A program made the translations under genes and the position numbers. A stretch of DNA of 64,000 bases from Odobenus rosmarus divergens (Eukaryota > Chordata > Mammalia > Carnivora > Odobenidae). The notes under the pieces were generated by a model. It did no database searches, was not told the origin of the DNA, and saw nothing but the letters and a program-made list of their open reading frames with translations. The DNA lies in NCBI RefSeq assembly GCF_000321225.1, contig NW_004451011.1:795174-859173 (forward strand). The letters run 5' to 3'. This document shows, piece by piece, positions 9,801 to 24,800 of the stretch (position 1 is its first letter; every line of letters begins with the position of its first letter).

Positions 9801-12800
9801 TTTTTAATTGTTTGTTCTTATAGACAACTCTGTAAGGTTTTTAACTGCTTTTATCAGGAGAATGTCAAAGAAGTCCTTTATGTGGATTGCCCGAGCTTCT
9901 CTATTTAGGTACAAAGTTAAAAGCCTATTTTTCCTGGCTTAGTTTTTCTTTATTTCTTTTATTGAGATAGATAGTGATAGTTTGTATTGTGACATTTCCA
10001 TTTAGTGTAATTCTATAAAGGTTATTTGTTTTCATTAGTTATATTTCTTGGATGTCTTTTAATTCTTTATTTAAATAGTTTTTAAATAAATTATTATAAG
10101 AGGGTATATTGTTTGGCAAATTACTTTTACCTGTTTGTTTTGTGCATATCTTAGGTCACAGACTATCTCGCTAAGTTCCTGCAGGTCACGGACTATGTCT
10201 TCTATTTCTTTTGATTCATTCTCTAAGTTGCTAATTACCTCTCACTTAACATGTATTTGTGGGTTAGCCTTAGTTCCATTTAAATCTGCTGGGCTACCTT
10301 CACTTCCCTATATAGCATGCTTTTGAAATTGATGATGTTTTGTTTTCCTGATTCCCTTAAGTTTGTGTAGGGAATATGAACCAATTTCATTTTTATACTT
10401 AGCAGATCATATTTAAGAAGGAAGATCTGCTCAAACACACACGAATATTACTGAATTACTTACTGTTTTGGATTATTCACATGAATGGGCCTTCTTCATA
10501 GTGCAGATGTTTGAGAGGTGACTCGATTTCATGTTTACAATCTCACTTGAGTGAGAGCAACATCAACAGGGTTGTCCTTAGCCCTGAGGTGCATTTTTTG
10601 AGGAAAAAGAAGTAGTTTAGTCATTGGTGAACAGTTGTAATTCCAACTAACTACTCCTGGGCCTATGTTGCTCTCTGGGACCTGTCCTTCAACTTAAATC
10701 TCAACTTACCACCCAGAAAGTGAGTAAAAAAGATGTCAGGTAGGTAAGGTATATATCTCACATATCCAAATGGCCAAGTTTGCAGATATTTTCATTTTAT
10801 TTTCAAAATGAATATTTGAGATTACTAAGATTTATCCAATTTTTATTAGATTAAGAAATATTTTATGTATCTGTAATGTAAAACATTTTGGAAAATACTG
10901 TTTTTCCTGTATCATTTCAAGAACTAAAAATTACATTTTGTGCTGTTTGTTTCTAACACATAGAGTTTTACTGCAATGTTAGTTTTTTGTTTTTGAAAGT
11001 AAGGTAGTTTATTCTGTGTATCAGGGAGAGAGACAGCACAACAATATAGCCATTGTAACATCATTAGAAGCTCATTGTAACTTTATTATTATTATTATAA
11101 TGGAAGTTGCTTATCCCTTAGAGTTCATTTGAAACCCTCAATGTAATTTTTTTTGCCAAAAATATGCTGCTCAGTAGTGAGTCTTGAATATTCCATTGAT
11201 GTAAAGATTTTAGTAAGATTCCATATTAATATTTTGTCAGTTGATGCCTTATCTTTTATTTTTTTTATAGGAGAGACGATAATAAAGATATTGATTCAGA
11301 GAAAGAAGCTGCGATGGAAGCTGAAATTAAAGCTGCCCGAGAAAGGGCCATTGTCCCTCTGGAGGCCCGAATGAAGCAGTTCAAGGACATGCTGCTAGAG
11401 AGAGGGGTCAGAAAACAATCTTTGGGGGAGATATTTCTGTTTTGTATAAGTAATATAAATATGTCTTGCTAAAAGGTCAAGTCTAAGGTTAGTGCTCATG
11501 TTGGGGGGGGGGATAAGGGAAGCCTATCAAATTACTGTACTCTCTCAAACAGCCTTTTCTTGGCCCATCCTATCATGTTTAACTAAATGCCATTTTACTA
11601 TCCTTTTAAATACAAATAACATTTAACATTTATTGGGTCATTACATTTTGGTGAGTAATATAAGATGAGCATTAACAGAGTATTAACATTACAGAATGGC
11701 AGACTACGAGGGATAGGTAAGGCATATATAATTCTTTAATACTTCCCAGAATGGTTTTGGTTAAAGGAGAACTGGTATTTTATGATATTATTAATAAAGC
11801 TTAATTGAGAGGGGGTTTCAACCTTTTGGTTCACATATTCACATATTCATTTGAATAAGTATATTTGTTCAATTTAAAATCACAACATTGTTCACAAGAT
11901 TGGAGAAAGCCTGGGAAATCAAAATGCAAATCTTCAGGGCTTTTTTTGATGTACTGATTTTTAAAATGTCACACAGTAGTGGTTATTTTAATGACTAATT
12001 AAGTGTGTGTTATTTCTATATAATGTAGAAATGTTCAGAGCCAATTAGTGTGGAAATTTGCTGTTGCTAGCCTCCCACTGCTTGTCATTTATTAGTGATG
12101 GAAACTTCAGTATGGTTTTTATTATGTCTCCTTTTTAAGCAGATGTCCTGTAGATTTCAAGGAAAATTATATGACCTTTATGTTTTTAGAGCCAACTTAA
12201 TTATGAGGCAATACATTTTTATTTTAAAGGTGTCTGCTTTTTCAACATGGGAGAAGGAGTTGCACAAGATAGTTTTTGATCCTCGGTACTTACTTCTCAA
12301 TCCTAAAGAGAGAAAACAGGTAGGAGGAAAATAAGATTATTTAAGAAATGTATATCCCTTAGCAGCATAATTTTTAAAATGTAAGGAATAAAATACCATC
12401 CTTCCTCCCGCCCTGTAACACAGTACTTTAAAAACACAGTCTTATATCTGAGAACACAGTTCCTGACTATGTGGACATTTAAATAGTTAGTTTTGCCTTT
12501 ATTATGGACGTGGCTGTTGCTTCATCAGCATTTTGTCTTTATGCCTCATACATGCTGAGGTTGTATCTAAAGTTTTCAAAATGCATTTCATTGTGCTTAA
12601 TTTACTTTTTCTTGGGCAAATGATGCAAATTTAGAGTAGAAAAAGAAAAGTACAGATGAATGGAAAGGAAAAAGAAACACCTACAGTCTTACCCAACTGA
12701 TGGGATCATGATTGGATACTGGTGTTATAACCTTCCTGTTAGTGCCAATATATATGTATGAGAGTGTGTGTATTGTAGATAGACAACATTCAAAGACATG

Positions 12801-15800
12801 TTTACGTTTCATGTGTACATTCTACATCTAAGTGGCAGCTCTTAAATGTCTTTTCGTTATACACTTAAAGAATTGATGGATACTTGAGGGTGTCTGCTGA
12901 ACTAGAGTTAACATGAATTAGAGTTCCCTCTTACTGAGTTGCCATTGATTCCCATGGCAGTACATACCATCTCACAATGATTGCTTCTTCCTCTAAAGCA
13001 TTGCACTTTCAACTTACATAGTTTCTGAATTACCTGGACCACCCAGACAGTGATCTCTTTAGAATGGTGAGTATGTTGAACCACTTGCTATAGGGCTGTT
13101 GAGCTACAGGATTTCATTTGATAGTCCGTCCTTTATATTGACAATTTAACAGTTGGAATAATTCTCTACACTGCTTGTGCCATTATGCATGTAGGTCTCA
13201 TCACAAACTTTTATGATGAGAGAACATTTATAGTGTGCCAGACATATATTTTGTATGTGTAATAGAAAAGCATGACTTCCAGATATATTTGCATCTGCAT
13301 TTCAAGCGTAGTAGGGTTTTTTGGTTTTGTTTGTTTTAAACTGTGTGATGGTCTCATTCTCTCCTGGGTTGATGGCCCTATCAAGTATAAATCAGCCTTG
13401 ATTCTTTACTTCTCCCCATTGCACATTTCAAGTCTGTCAGCAAAATCTACCTCTAAAAGCTTGTAAATACAACTTCTTATTCACCATTTCCCCCACTGTC
13501 ACTGTATTTCAAGGCACCATGACCATTTCTCAGCATCCTTGTAGCCTCTGACTGATACCTTTGCTTCCTTCCGTTCTTGCTTTTTCTATAGTCAAGTTCT
13601 TTTTCCACATGGCAGCCACACTAATTTTAAAGTTTAAGTGACAAATTAAGGCATTGTTACTGTTCCCTTGCTTAAAAAATGTCCAGGGCTTCCCATTTCA
13701 TTTAGGATAAAATTGAAATTCTTTATGGTTAACACTCTTAACTGCATACTTCTTGAAGCTCTTTTCTTAGATTTATTCATTCTGGCCACACTTCCTTTGT
13801 TATGCCTTGAACAAGTAAGGCACATTTTGGTACTTCTCTCAGTCTGGAATGTTCTTCCCCCAGGTGTCTGTATGCTCTGTCATTCAGGTGCTTGTGCAAA
13901 TGCCTTCTGATCAGTGTATCTCTTTGCCTTCTTTCCTTTATAGCACTCATAGCTCTGATTATCTAAAATTATCTTCTGTCTCCTCCTACTGCAGAATATA
14001 AATTCTGAGTGCTGGAACTTTGTTTTGTTCATTGTTGTATGTGTAATGCCTGGAACAATGCTTAACCTAAATACCTCTGGAGGTGTACTTGAAAATTTTT
14101 GAGACTTTCTCTTCATGCTACTGAGTGTTATAGTTTCTTACTGAGTTAAATTACAAGCATGTATTGAGAGCTAAAATTCTTTCCCAATTTAGGAGGCATT
14201 TGGTAAACTGATGGTGTTACTTCGTATTAGGAGTAATAGTTAAAAAGAAGAAAAATACCAAGCATTATTTTATTTAAATAAAAATTTTACTTAAAGGTTC
14301 TCATGCCATTTGAGTAGAATTCTTACAACTGCAGTTGTAAGAAATGAAAGGGGAACCTAACATTTGGCATTAATCCATGTACTTTTTCAGTACTTAGTTT
14401 TATTATTTGCATAAGAGTATAAAATCAAGGAGAAACCTGTTAAGTGCTAGGTTACATATTTGCACTTTGTAACTTCATTTCTGAAATATGTGTTTTGATT
14501 TAAAAAAACTAACAATTTCATTGAAAATGTCTCATAACCTAAAAGTACATCTCTTTCACTTCTGTCCTTTTCTAGTTTTCTTTGGATTTATGTATATCTT
14601 ACATCATTATAAAAGAAGTATTTTATATAATTGTAACCGTAAATTTTAACTTAAGATTTTCTTTATATAATCTTGTTTTTGATAAAAGATAAGGAGTCAG
14701 AAATATTTTTGTTTTGACAAGTTTATTTTTTTTAAAGATTTTATTTACTTATTTGACAGAGAGAGACATAGCAAGAGAGGGTACACAAGCAGGGGGAGTG
14801 GGAGAGGGAGAAGCAAGCTTCCTACAGAGCAGGGAGCCTGATGCGGGGCTCGATCCCAGGACCCTGGGATCATGACCTGAGCCGAAGGTAGATGCTTAAC
14901 GACTGAGCCACCCAGGCACCCATGTTTGACAAGTTTAAAAGTGAATAACATTTTTCAACAGAATCATACCATTTCTATGCAGGATTTTAGGCTCTGATGT
15001 AGAGACCAGTTAGGCTAACACTTTAAAATAAATACTTTATTTCAAAAATAAACATTTAATATAGTTATGTGTTATTGAGAGCTTTTTAAGATTGATAGTG
15101 TTAGAATATGGTAATACATTACCAGGATAGTTACTGACTGTCAACTGGCCATCTTGGCCACTGTTTACTGAGTATCAAATTATAAATTGAATTAAATTGA
15201 AGTGAGAATCAAATAATGGAGACCTGTTGAAAAGGAAAAGCTTCTCTACACATTGAATACTTGGACATCAAATGTGTGGCTATTTTTCCACATCAGTCGG
15301 TTCTCTGACAGTAGCTGGCTGACCCACCATTAAGTTGAATTCTGACACTGTCTGCATGGAATTAGGGTCAGATCCCACAGGTTAAGGGCTTAGTCTCACA
15401 AGATCTGCCCTCTCTTTGAATGCCAATCACGAGTAGTAGGTTCCCAGGTTCTGCACCCTTTTGTTGAGTTTGGCTGCAAATCAGGGTTTCCCATAGTACC
15501 CTCCTCAGGTTTAATAATTTGCTATAATGGCTCATAGAACTCTGGAAAACACTTATGTTTACTGGTTTATAATATAAGAAAGGATATGATAAAAGATACG
15601 GTAAAGGATACAATTGAACAGCAGATGATGTACATAGGGTGAGATCTGGAAGGGTCCTGGATGCTGGAGCTTCTGTCCCTGTGGAGTTGGGAGTGTGCCA
15701 TTCTCCTGGCACATGGAAATGTTTACCAAGCCAGGAGCTCTCTGAACCCCTTTGGTTACAATTTTTATGGAGGCAGCATGACATAGGCATGATCAATTAA

Positions 15801-18800
15801 GTCATTGACCATTGGTGATTGGACTTAGTCACAGCCCTTGGAAGTTTCAATGCTCAAATGACATGGTTGATTTCACTGGCGACTGTCTGCCAACCTGTGG
15901 TTATCTAGAAGCTTTCCAGAAATTATTTCACTGACACTAACTTAGGTATAGGTGAAAGGGCCTTGTATGAATAACATCAAATTGTTCTTAACACTTAGGA
16001 AATTATAAGGGTTTTAGGAACTCTGGCCAGGAGACAGGATGAAGACCAAATACATATATTTTCTTTTTTATTTAAATTCCAATTAGGTAGCATATAGTAT
16101 AATACTAGTCCCTGATACACAGTATATACTTCCATACAACACCCGGTGCTCATCCCAAGTGCCCTCCTTAATCCCCATCACCCATTTCACCCGTTCCGCC
16201 CCCAACCTCTGGTAACCATCAGCATGTTCTCTATAGTTAAGAGTCTGTTTCTTGGTTTGTCTCTCACTCTTTCTTCCCTTTGCTCATTTGTTTTGTTTCT
16301 TGAATTCCTCGTATGAGTGAAATCATATATTTGTCTTTCTCTTAACTTACTTTGCTTAACATAATACTCTCTAGCTCCATCTGTGTTGTTGCAAATGGCA
16401 ATACTTCATTCGTTGTTTATCAAATATATATATATTTTTTCTCTTTTTTTTTGCTTCTTTTTTTTACTCTTATTATGTTTTCTTACAATATCACACCCAT
16501 ACTTTTCACAAATTTATATTTTGAAGAAAAATATACATAAATAAAAGTCTAAAAATCCCAAGTTTCACAAAGTGTGCATAAATAGTTATGCAAGACAGCT
16601 AAGTCCTAGAGGTTTGTATTGCATACTGCCTATAGCTAGTAGTACTGTATTGGATGCTCAGCGTTTTGCTAAGAAGATAAATCTTAAGTGTTCTTAATAC
16701 CATATATAAAATAAGAATAAATTAAAAGGGCTGGAGGAACGTTTTGGAGGTGATGGATATGGTTTTGGCATAGACTGTGGTGGTTTCCCAGATGTATATT
16801 TATCTCCAAACTTACCAAATTGTATACATTAAATGTGTATAGCTTTTTGTATGTCAATCATACATCAATAAAGTGATGTAAAAAAATGGAATATTACCAG
16901 CACCCTAGAACCTGCTTTGGCTTAGACAGTGTATAGCCCTTTATTTTGGATGGTTTTGATTATACCTATAAAAGTCAACTAGGAAGTTTTTAAAAACTTA
17001 ATAACTTTCATGGTGTTAATTACAACGTTTTGTTCACAAGTTGATGTTGTAAGAAAATAACTGCTTAAAGTAGGAACATAAAGCCCAAGTGTATTGGGAG
17101 GCATGACACAAATAATTAGGGAAACTTGGAAGCATAACAGAACTCCTAATTCCTAACCTTGGTGTGGGATATCCCAGAGAGGGGATGTGAAGTTTTCTCG
17201 AGCTTCTGAAAAGAAAGTTAACATAAATTCACTTGGGTTTTATTTCTAATTTATTACTTTTACAAATAAGAAAGTATATACCAAGGGGGTGCCTGGGTGG
17301 CTCATTTGGCTGGGGCCCTTGACCCCCCTTGTCTCCCTGCTCAGTGGGGAGTTGGCTTCCCCTCCCCCTCTACCCGTCCCCCGTGTACTCTCTCTGAAAT
17401 GGATAAATCTTTAAAAAAAGAAAAAAAGAAAAAGTATGTACCAAGAAAGGAGAGAGGGGTTGAAAAGAGCCCTCTTTCCCATTTCCGTCAGCATGCAAAT
17501 GCTTTCAGGATTTATTGCAGTGCTATATTTAGAGGGTACTGAAAATGACCTACATGCCTAGCAGGAGACTGGTGAGATAATTGTAGATATTTCTGTATAG
17601 CTATTAAAGATTAGTAGATATATATGGCCTGACCTGGAAAGAAGTTTGAAGTTTTTTAAAGAAAACATTTTTTGTTCGACTTTTTCTGAAGATGTGCATG
17701 CACACATTTAAAGAGTCAAATAGTTATATAAGATATGCTAGGAAAAATATTAGAGTGCTGCCCCAGTTTTATCTTTCTGAAGACATTTCTTCCAGAACCT
17801 TCTGATTTGCTTCATTCTGGACTGGTTGCCCTCTACACCTGATGTATAGCTGTCATTTTTGAGGATGACCAGTCTTTACGCTCATTCTGGGATTTCCCTC
17901 TTCTCTCTTTTTGGTGGGCCGGGGGTGTGAGGGGGGAGGGTTCACCCGTTTCCTCCATCATAAGTCTTTTCTTTCTTGGTTTACTCCGTTTTGACGCATT
18001 TCATCTGTGTGATAGCTTCTTGGGAGAACATGCATGGGAAATAAATTTCTGAAGCCTTGCATATTTGAAAACACCTTTATTGTATATCCTTAATTTGGAA
18101 TTGTTTGGTTAAGATATTTGAAATTAGAAATCTTTTTCAGGATTTTGAAGATGTTGCTTTTTCTAGTTTTCATTGTTTTTGAATCCATCTTTACTTGTTC
18201 CTTTGTTTATGGACGTGTTTATTTTTCCTTCATAGGCATGTAGGATCCTTCTCTTAGTGTACAGAGTTCTGAAATCTCATGGTGATTATGTGCCTTGGTG
18301 GAAGGGGCCCATTGTGCTGGGCCCTTGATGGCCCTTCTCGTATGTGAATTTGTATCTTTCAGTTCTGGGAGATTTTCTTGTATTGCTTTTTTGATTTGTT
18401 TCCACCTGTTTAAATTTGCCCTTGTGGGCTTGTCCTTAAAGTTTTTTTTCTCTTGTTTTCTACCTCTGCCCTTTTTAAAAAGAACATTTTGGGTGACTTT
18501 CTCATCTTTATAGTCTGATCCTTTAATATTTCATTTCTTCTGTCATAATTTAATTTCTAGGATTTTTTTTCTTTTTCTTGTTTTATGGTTATAGTATCTT
18601 AGTTTTATGAGATTGTTGAGGATTTTTTTCTTTTAAGTTTTCATTTTTATGCACAGTTTCTGTTTTCTATTTTGGTTTCTATTTTTCATGCTGGAGAGTT
18701 TCCTTAGATGTCTTTAAAGAGACCTGGACTTCTCATGATTAGGAATGAAGCACTAAAATGCTCTTTGGGCAGTCTGAGCATCTAATTGGGCTCCCATGAC

Positions 18801-21800
18801 TTGGCTTTACTGTAAAGCCTTGTTTCTCAATCAGGGGCACTTTTGCCCCAGGAGACATTTTTGGTTGTCACAATTGAGGGGTTGCTGTTGGCATCTGGTG
18901 TCCACGGATGCTGCTAAACATTATCTGGCCGAAGTGCCATAAGTCCTGAGGTTGAAAAATGCTGCTGTAGGGTGATTTAAGCCAGTTTGTTGAGGATCTC
19001 CTGGTGCAGGTAATTTTTAGGCTGGTCAGATTCTTGATAAGAACCTTTAGTGTCCTGATGAGAGGACACAGTCCTTACTGCTTTTGTTCTGGGAGAACTG
19101 TGTCTTATGTTTGGTATCTAACTGGTTAATTCACTGTTTTCTCTGGTATGCCTCATTTCTAATTCATGTTGTCCCTCCCCCGCCCCCCCAACTCAGGCCA
19201 GAGATACCACTTTACCTTTTAGAGCAAGAATCAGCAAAATTTTAACATAAAGGGTCAGATAATAAATATTGTAACTTTGGGGGCCATCTGGTCTCTGTCA
19301 CTATAGTATAATTCTGCAGCTCTAGTGTAAGAGGACCCATAGATAGATGTAAAGGAATGAATATGACTGTTCAAATAAAGCTTTAGTTACGAACCCTAAA
19401 ATTTGGATTTCATTTAGTTGTCATGTGTCATGAAATGTCATGAAATTTTCTAGCGTGTTTTTTCCTAACCGTTTAAAAATGTTAAAACTTTTTTGGGCTG
19501 TGCAAAAATAGGCAGCAGGCCAGATTTGGCTGGCAGATTGTGAGTTGCCATCCCTTGTTCTAGAGACTAATCACCTGCCTTTTACTGAGGTTCAGGAGTG
19601 ACATGCCCTCCGGTACATGAAGTTGGCAAGGGGGATCTACTGACTGACTCATTCTTGAAGAACCTTAGTATAGTTATACTCTACCCTTACTTCTATGGAT
19701 ATTTGGTGCTGTCACCTGTGGAGCTGTTTGAGGATTCTCTAATTAAAAAAAAGAATTGATTTCTTTGTTTTCTTGACTGATAAATTAGGGTCTGCTTTCT
19801 CATGTCCTCCAAGTCCTTTATTACTTATCCATGTGCTTTTCACCATCGAGAGTTGCTCTTTCTCTTTTTCCCATTGGCTTGTTCTTGTTGGTTTGTGATC
19901 TAAAAAAAAAAAAATCCTCTATTGGCATTTTTTGGCATTTGAAGAAAACAGGAAATAGGTGTGCATGTTCAGTTTATTATCTTGTCTATATGTTATTAAG
20001 TGGGAAAATATTATAGATGTAAAGCATTACATTTTGGTGAAAATAGTTATGTCTTAAAGAGAACCACAGAAATAAATTTAAACCCATACTGCTGATGTTT
20101 TTTTCTAGAAGAGATTTGGAAGGACCGTAATTTCTTTTATACATTTTATATTGCCTGAAATTTTTTTTTTAGTAAACATGTATTCAATTTGTAATCAGGG
20201 AAAATGAAAATTACAGGGGCTTTTAACTTTGTTCTGGAAATCTAAACAGAGGGCTTCTGAGACTTGCTATAGATAATCTGCATATAATTGAGATATCTAT
20301 AGTTAGTGTATTTTTCTATTACATTTTGGACAAAGATATTGACTTAGTATTTTCTTACAGATTCTGTAGTTTGGTAATTAAATTATTTATATGAAAGACT
20401 AACTTGTCAAATTGGTTTATTTTTGTGATAGGTATTTGATCAGTATGTAAAGACGAGGGCTGAGGAAGAACGCAGGGAAAAGAAAAACAAAATAATGCAA
20501 GCCAAGGAAGATTTCAAAAAAATGATGGAAGAAGCAAAATTTAATCCAAGGTATATGGTTCATTATTGTAACATTTCAAAATATTTTATGTGCTTTCTCC
20601 TAAGATCAGCTAAGAGAATACGTATCTTTTGGATAATTGGATTATTTGATTATTGGTGGCTGCATTTCTGATCTTCATTCTTAATATATTTCCTTTAGAG
20701 GAATCTCTTGTGCCCTGTGAGAGGGATTGGTTTTCAAGAAGGGTACCTATGTTTTAAAAGCTTCCCTGTGGGAATAAATTTCCTTCTCTAGAAACTGGTA
20801 AATGATTAAAAAAAAAAAATCTGTCTCCATCTTAAAGTTTTACACCTAATAACTTGCAGCACAGGGACATTATTTTGATGGAATTGAAGTGGTGAAGGAC
20901 CTCTCTGTCTAGATAATATTTTTGTCTGACATTTTCAATTGATTGTTAATGGGTAGTGAGTATGCGTAATGGGCTGAAGAAGATGAGACATTTTAAACTT
21001 ACGTGACTAGCATCATAACAATAATGGCATCATTTCGTGGATATTTTATGTGCACTTAAAGATAGATGTACAAACTTAAACGCACGATTAACGGACTCCT
21101 CTCATACCTATTTTGCAGATAAGGAAAGTAAGAGTAAATTAGATAACTTGCGCAAGTGAATGTGGGATTTTAATTAGATTCCGGTGCTAAGCACAGATTA
21201 GGCAAGGGAGAATTACTTTCTTATTTATGGCTTAGTTTTAACAGTTGTGTTATTAGGCTGCTGTGAACACCTCGTAACATGGAGAATTTCCAAAACTATA
21301 GGGTAGAATCACAGAGCATCTGGGTTAAATGGTAGTTTTTATAAAAATTCATCTTGTTTAAACAGTTACTTTTGTCATTGGAGATAAGAATGATGTTGTT
21401 TGAGAAAGTGTATTTGGTATTACAATTTTATGTTTGAAACATGAAGAGAAACCTATGGCATTAATACGCATTTCAGACAATGAAGCTAACAGTATTTGTG
21501 GCTCTGAAGAATGTAGTATTTGTCAGGGGGTAATTGAGTTTCAGACTCTGAGGGGTCTTGGGCCTTTCTGTTGGTTAATCAGAAGGGTGAGTTCTTGGGT
21601 CAGATACTTGCAACTGGGATGCAGTTGAGTAAATTTGAACATGGTTTGTTACTACATATTAGAGAATTCATAGTTTTTTGGGGTATTGTGGTTGTGGAGG
21701 GGAAAAGGTTTACTCCGAGGGAGATACATGCCGAAATATTTATAGATGAAGTCTCATGATGTCTGCATGTCTGCAGCTTGTTTTGAAGTGATTCAGCAAA

Positions 21801-24800
21801 ATATATCTATTTATCAAAACCAGTATGAATCTGGCAATAACTGAGACTCTGAAGAGATTTCCATTTTGTGGATTTGACAAAGTCTTGCTGTGTCACAGTA
21901 TCCTGTTGGTGTTCTTTTGGGGCTCATAGAATTTTTGGAGTGATCTGTACTTTGCAGGTTACTTCAAAAAATAAAGCCATGAGGCACATAACTAGAAGTC
22001 TTGGCACTGGGGACATTGTGCTATATTGTTATATTAACACATTCAGCACTAGAATAGAAATTAGGACCAATTTTAGTGAGTGGCAGAAAATGAGGAAAAA
22101 CTTAAAATGGAGAAAATAGTGCCCATTAACTTAAGTCCACTTTGTAATGGAAAAAGACTACTATCAACAAAGATTTTTAGTAGAATTTGTAGATAAGAAG
22201 CCCTGGAGTTTATTCTAAGGGAAAGAATGGGGAGAATTACCTCAGTGCCCATTCTCTGTCTTTTTTCTATTTTGATGGAAATCTTAAAGCATTCCCCGTA
22301 GGGTCAAGTCCTGGTCACTCTACTCTTACTGGTCTCCTACTACTACTGTCCACCCTCAACTCTCCCTGAGAAAAAAGGGTAACATGTCTGTTACCAAGCA
22401 GTGCTTTTTGGAGTTAAGAGATGAGTCATATAAAAATCTATCTGAATCTAATGCTAAAACTTCATCTTGGTCTTTTCTGGTGAAGAAATAATAATTATTT
22501 TACCTATTTTACAGTACAAGTAATAGAAATACCTATAAAATAATTCTCACTTTTATAAGTTGATTTTACATTTTAAAGAAAGGTTTATTCTTTAATCGTA
22601 GTAATTGCTCTTCTTTCTTAAAACTATAATGCAAGGTGCTTAATTTATCATGAAAAGAAACTTTGATGGGCTACATGTGATCCCTTCTCTGGGACATGCA
22701 ATTTTTACTTCAAAATTTTATTAAAGTTACATTTCCATTATTCAGACTAGGTTTACAATATATCTTGTTGTTAAAAATGTTGAATTAATGAAATTAGGTA
22801 TTCTAAGTAGTAACAGTTGCATGTAAAAGATTTTTATAATCTGGGTTTTGTTGCCAAAGTGTAAAAATAGCAAGTGTTAGCTGTGAGTGGTACTCCTAGT
22901 TTTCAGTTGATGTTTTAAATTCTAATTTCTGAAGTTAACCAACTTTTTCTTTATTAATGAAAGTTGTAGTAGAACCTTTAACACCTGAGAAGATGTGTTT
23001 TATATGTGTGTTGAAATAGTTAAATAGTTCTTAAAAAGGAGAAAGTAAGGCTTATTTTTCCCCTCTAAAAACATGCTAAATGTGGGAGTATTTATTATAA
23101 GAGCAAATTATTATTATGTAAGGGGAAAGTTTCAAATATTGAGGTATATTCAAACATGTGAAGGCTATATAAATGCCTTTTATTTGTGAAGAAAAATGTT
23201 TTTTATGCTGAGCCTCATTAGCCTTCATAGGCCTCATGTTTTTATATAGCCTGCTTGGCAGCTTGCTGTGCTTTTTGCATATCTGTACATTGATGTTTTC
23301 ATCAAATCTGGAAAATTTTTGATCAGCATTTTTTCTGCTCTGATTCATTCTTTTCTCTTTTAGAATTCTAATTACACCTATTTTAAAGTGTTTGGTATTA
23401 TCTCACACGTCTCTGAGACTATTCTCCTCCCCCTAATTTTTTTTCTGTGTACTCTTTTGATTAGATAACTGTTACTGATCTAACTTGGAGTCACTGGCTC
23501 TTTATTCTATGTCTCCTCCTTTGTTAAGCCCATCTAGTGAATTTTTCCTTTCAGTTAGCTTTAGGTTCTTTTTTTCTATTTTCTGTATCTCTGCTGAAAC
23601 TCCCTTTTTTTGTTCATTAAGACCTTGTTTTTAGTTCTTTGAACCTATTTTGCTTTAATCCTTTCAGTATAATTATAATAATTTTAAAGAATTTGTCTCT
23701 GCCTAGAACAACATCTGGGCATTTTGGGTTTAGTTTCTGTTGATTTAAAATTTTTTTGGTATGAATTATGCATTCTTAGTGTGTTTAGTGTTTTCTGATT
23801 TAATATTGGAAATTCTGGATTTTTGTTTTCACAGGCAGTTCACTTTATTACAGGCTGATTGTTAATTTAGTTTTGATTTAAGGCTTTGTTAGTGTGGATC
23901 TCAGAAGGTGGAAGGTGCTTTTCAGCAGTCCAGCTTTGTCTCCCTTGTTCATCTTTTGTGGACTTTATTGTCCTAATGCTGTTCTTTTTCTGTACTGTCA
24001 ACTTCTAAGATCTGTTTTTTGCTCTTACCCATGTAGCACTTTGGTGGGGGGCGTGCTGTTGCAGTCCAGCCTTGGCCATACACTCATGGGGAATTGCTTT
24101 TTGGTATACTTATGGGGTACTTTCTTCCTATAGCTTTTTCCTCTGCCATTTTAGCACCCAAACTCTGATCTTCACTGCTTCTGACTTTTGAGGCCACTGT
24201 ATTCTGCTTGGAGTACAATTTCTTGGGAAATTGTCCTGACGCAGAGGGCAGTGGGGCTTTCCTCAGTCTTAGTACTCTCCCTGTCGTCTACTGTTTTGAA
24301 ATGAGTTGCTTCATGTATTTTGTCCTGTTTCATAGTTGCTGGAAGGAGAGCTAATTCAATAAAGTTACTCCTCCACGGCTGGAAGCAAGACTGAGCCTCT
24401 TCCTAGTGTGAAAATAGATGAGCTCTGAAGTCTCTTGGAGCACATATATTTTTTTGCTCTCTGATGTGTTATCCCACAGTATGCTGATAGTATACAAATC
24501 GCTAACCACATTTTCACCCTTTAGCCCTTTTTTACTCTTTTCTGTAGCTCATTGTTTACTGTTTGGGCAGATGTTGGGGCTCAGTGGCTCTTTGGCACAT
24601 AGTCTTGCTGGAAAAATGGTATCTTCTGCTATACACTTTCTACAAGCAGAAATAGCTCTACCAAAGTTAGCACACTTGCCATTTTGTTACAGAGCTACTT
24701 TTAGTGAATTTGCAGCCAAGCATGCTAAAGATTCAAGATTCAAAGCGATCGAAAAGATGAAAGATCGAGAAGCCTTGTTTAATGAATTTGTGGCAGCTGC

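Larger units (their letters stand above)
12320..20431 (+). other. TCERG1: TCERG1 large intron (8,112 bp), repeat-rich
   Basis: Holds L2, two SINEs in opposite orientation (14726 -, 17286 +), a large LTR-like repeat split by an L1, an L1 3' end, and two hAT-type elements. 142 open codons on the - strand at 15368-15796 lie inside the LTR-like repeat and are not a gene. Confidence 0.9.
20551..24692 (+). other. TCERG1: TCERG1 intron (4,142 bp), no SINE
   Basis: A degenerate MIR (21010-21200) and an L1-like stretch (about 23400-23860) are the only repeats recognised. The 146 open codons ending at 24858 run from intron into the true exon. The acceptor is TTTTGTTACAG. Confidence 0.85.

Noticed and set aside
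15368..15796. 142-codon open frame on the - strand
   Set aside because: It lies entirely within an LTR-like dispersed repeat; no recognisable domain and no gene context.
24418..24692. Upstream extension of the exon reading frame at 24693
   Set aside because: The open frame before 24693 is intron; the acceptor TTTTGTTACAG and the join to 20550 fix the exon start.
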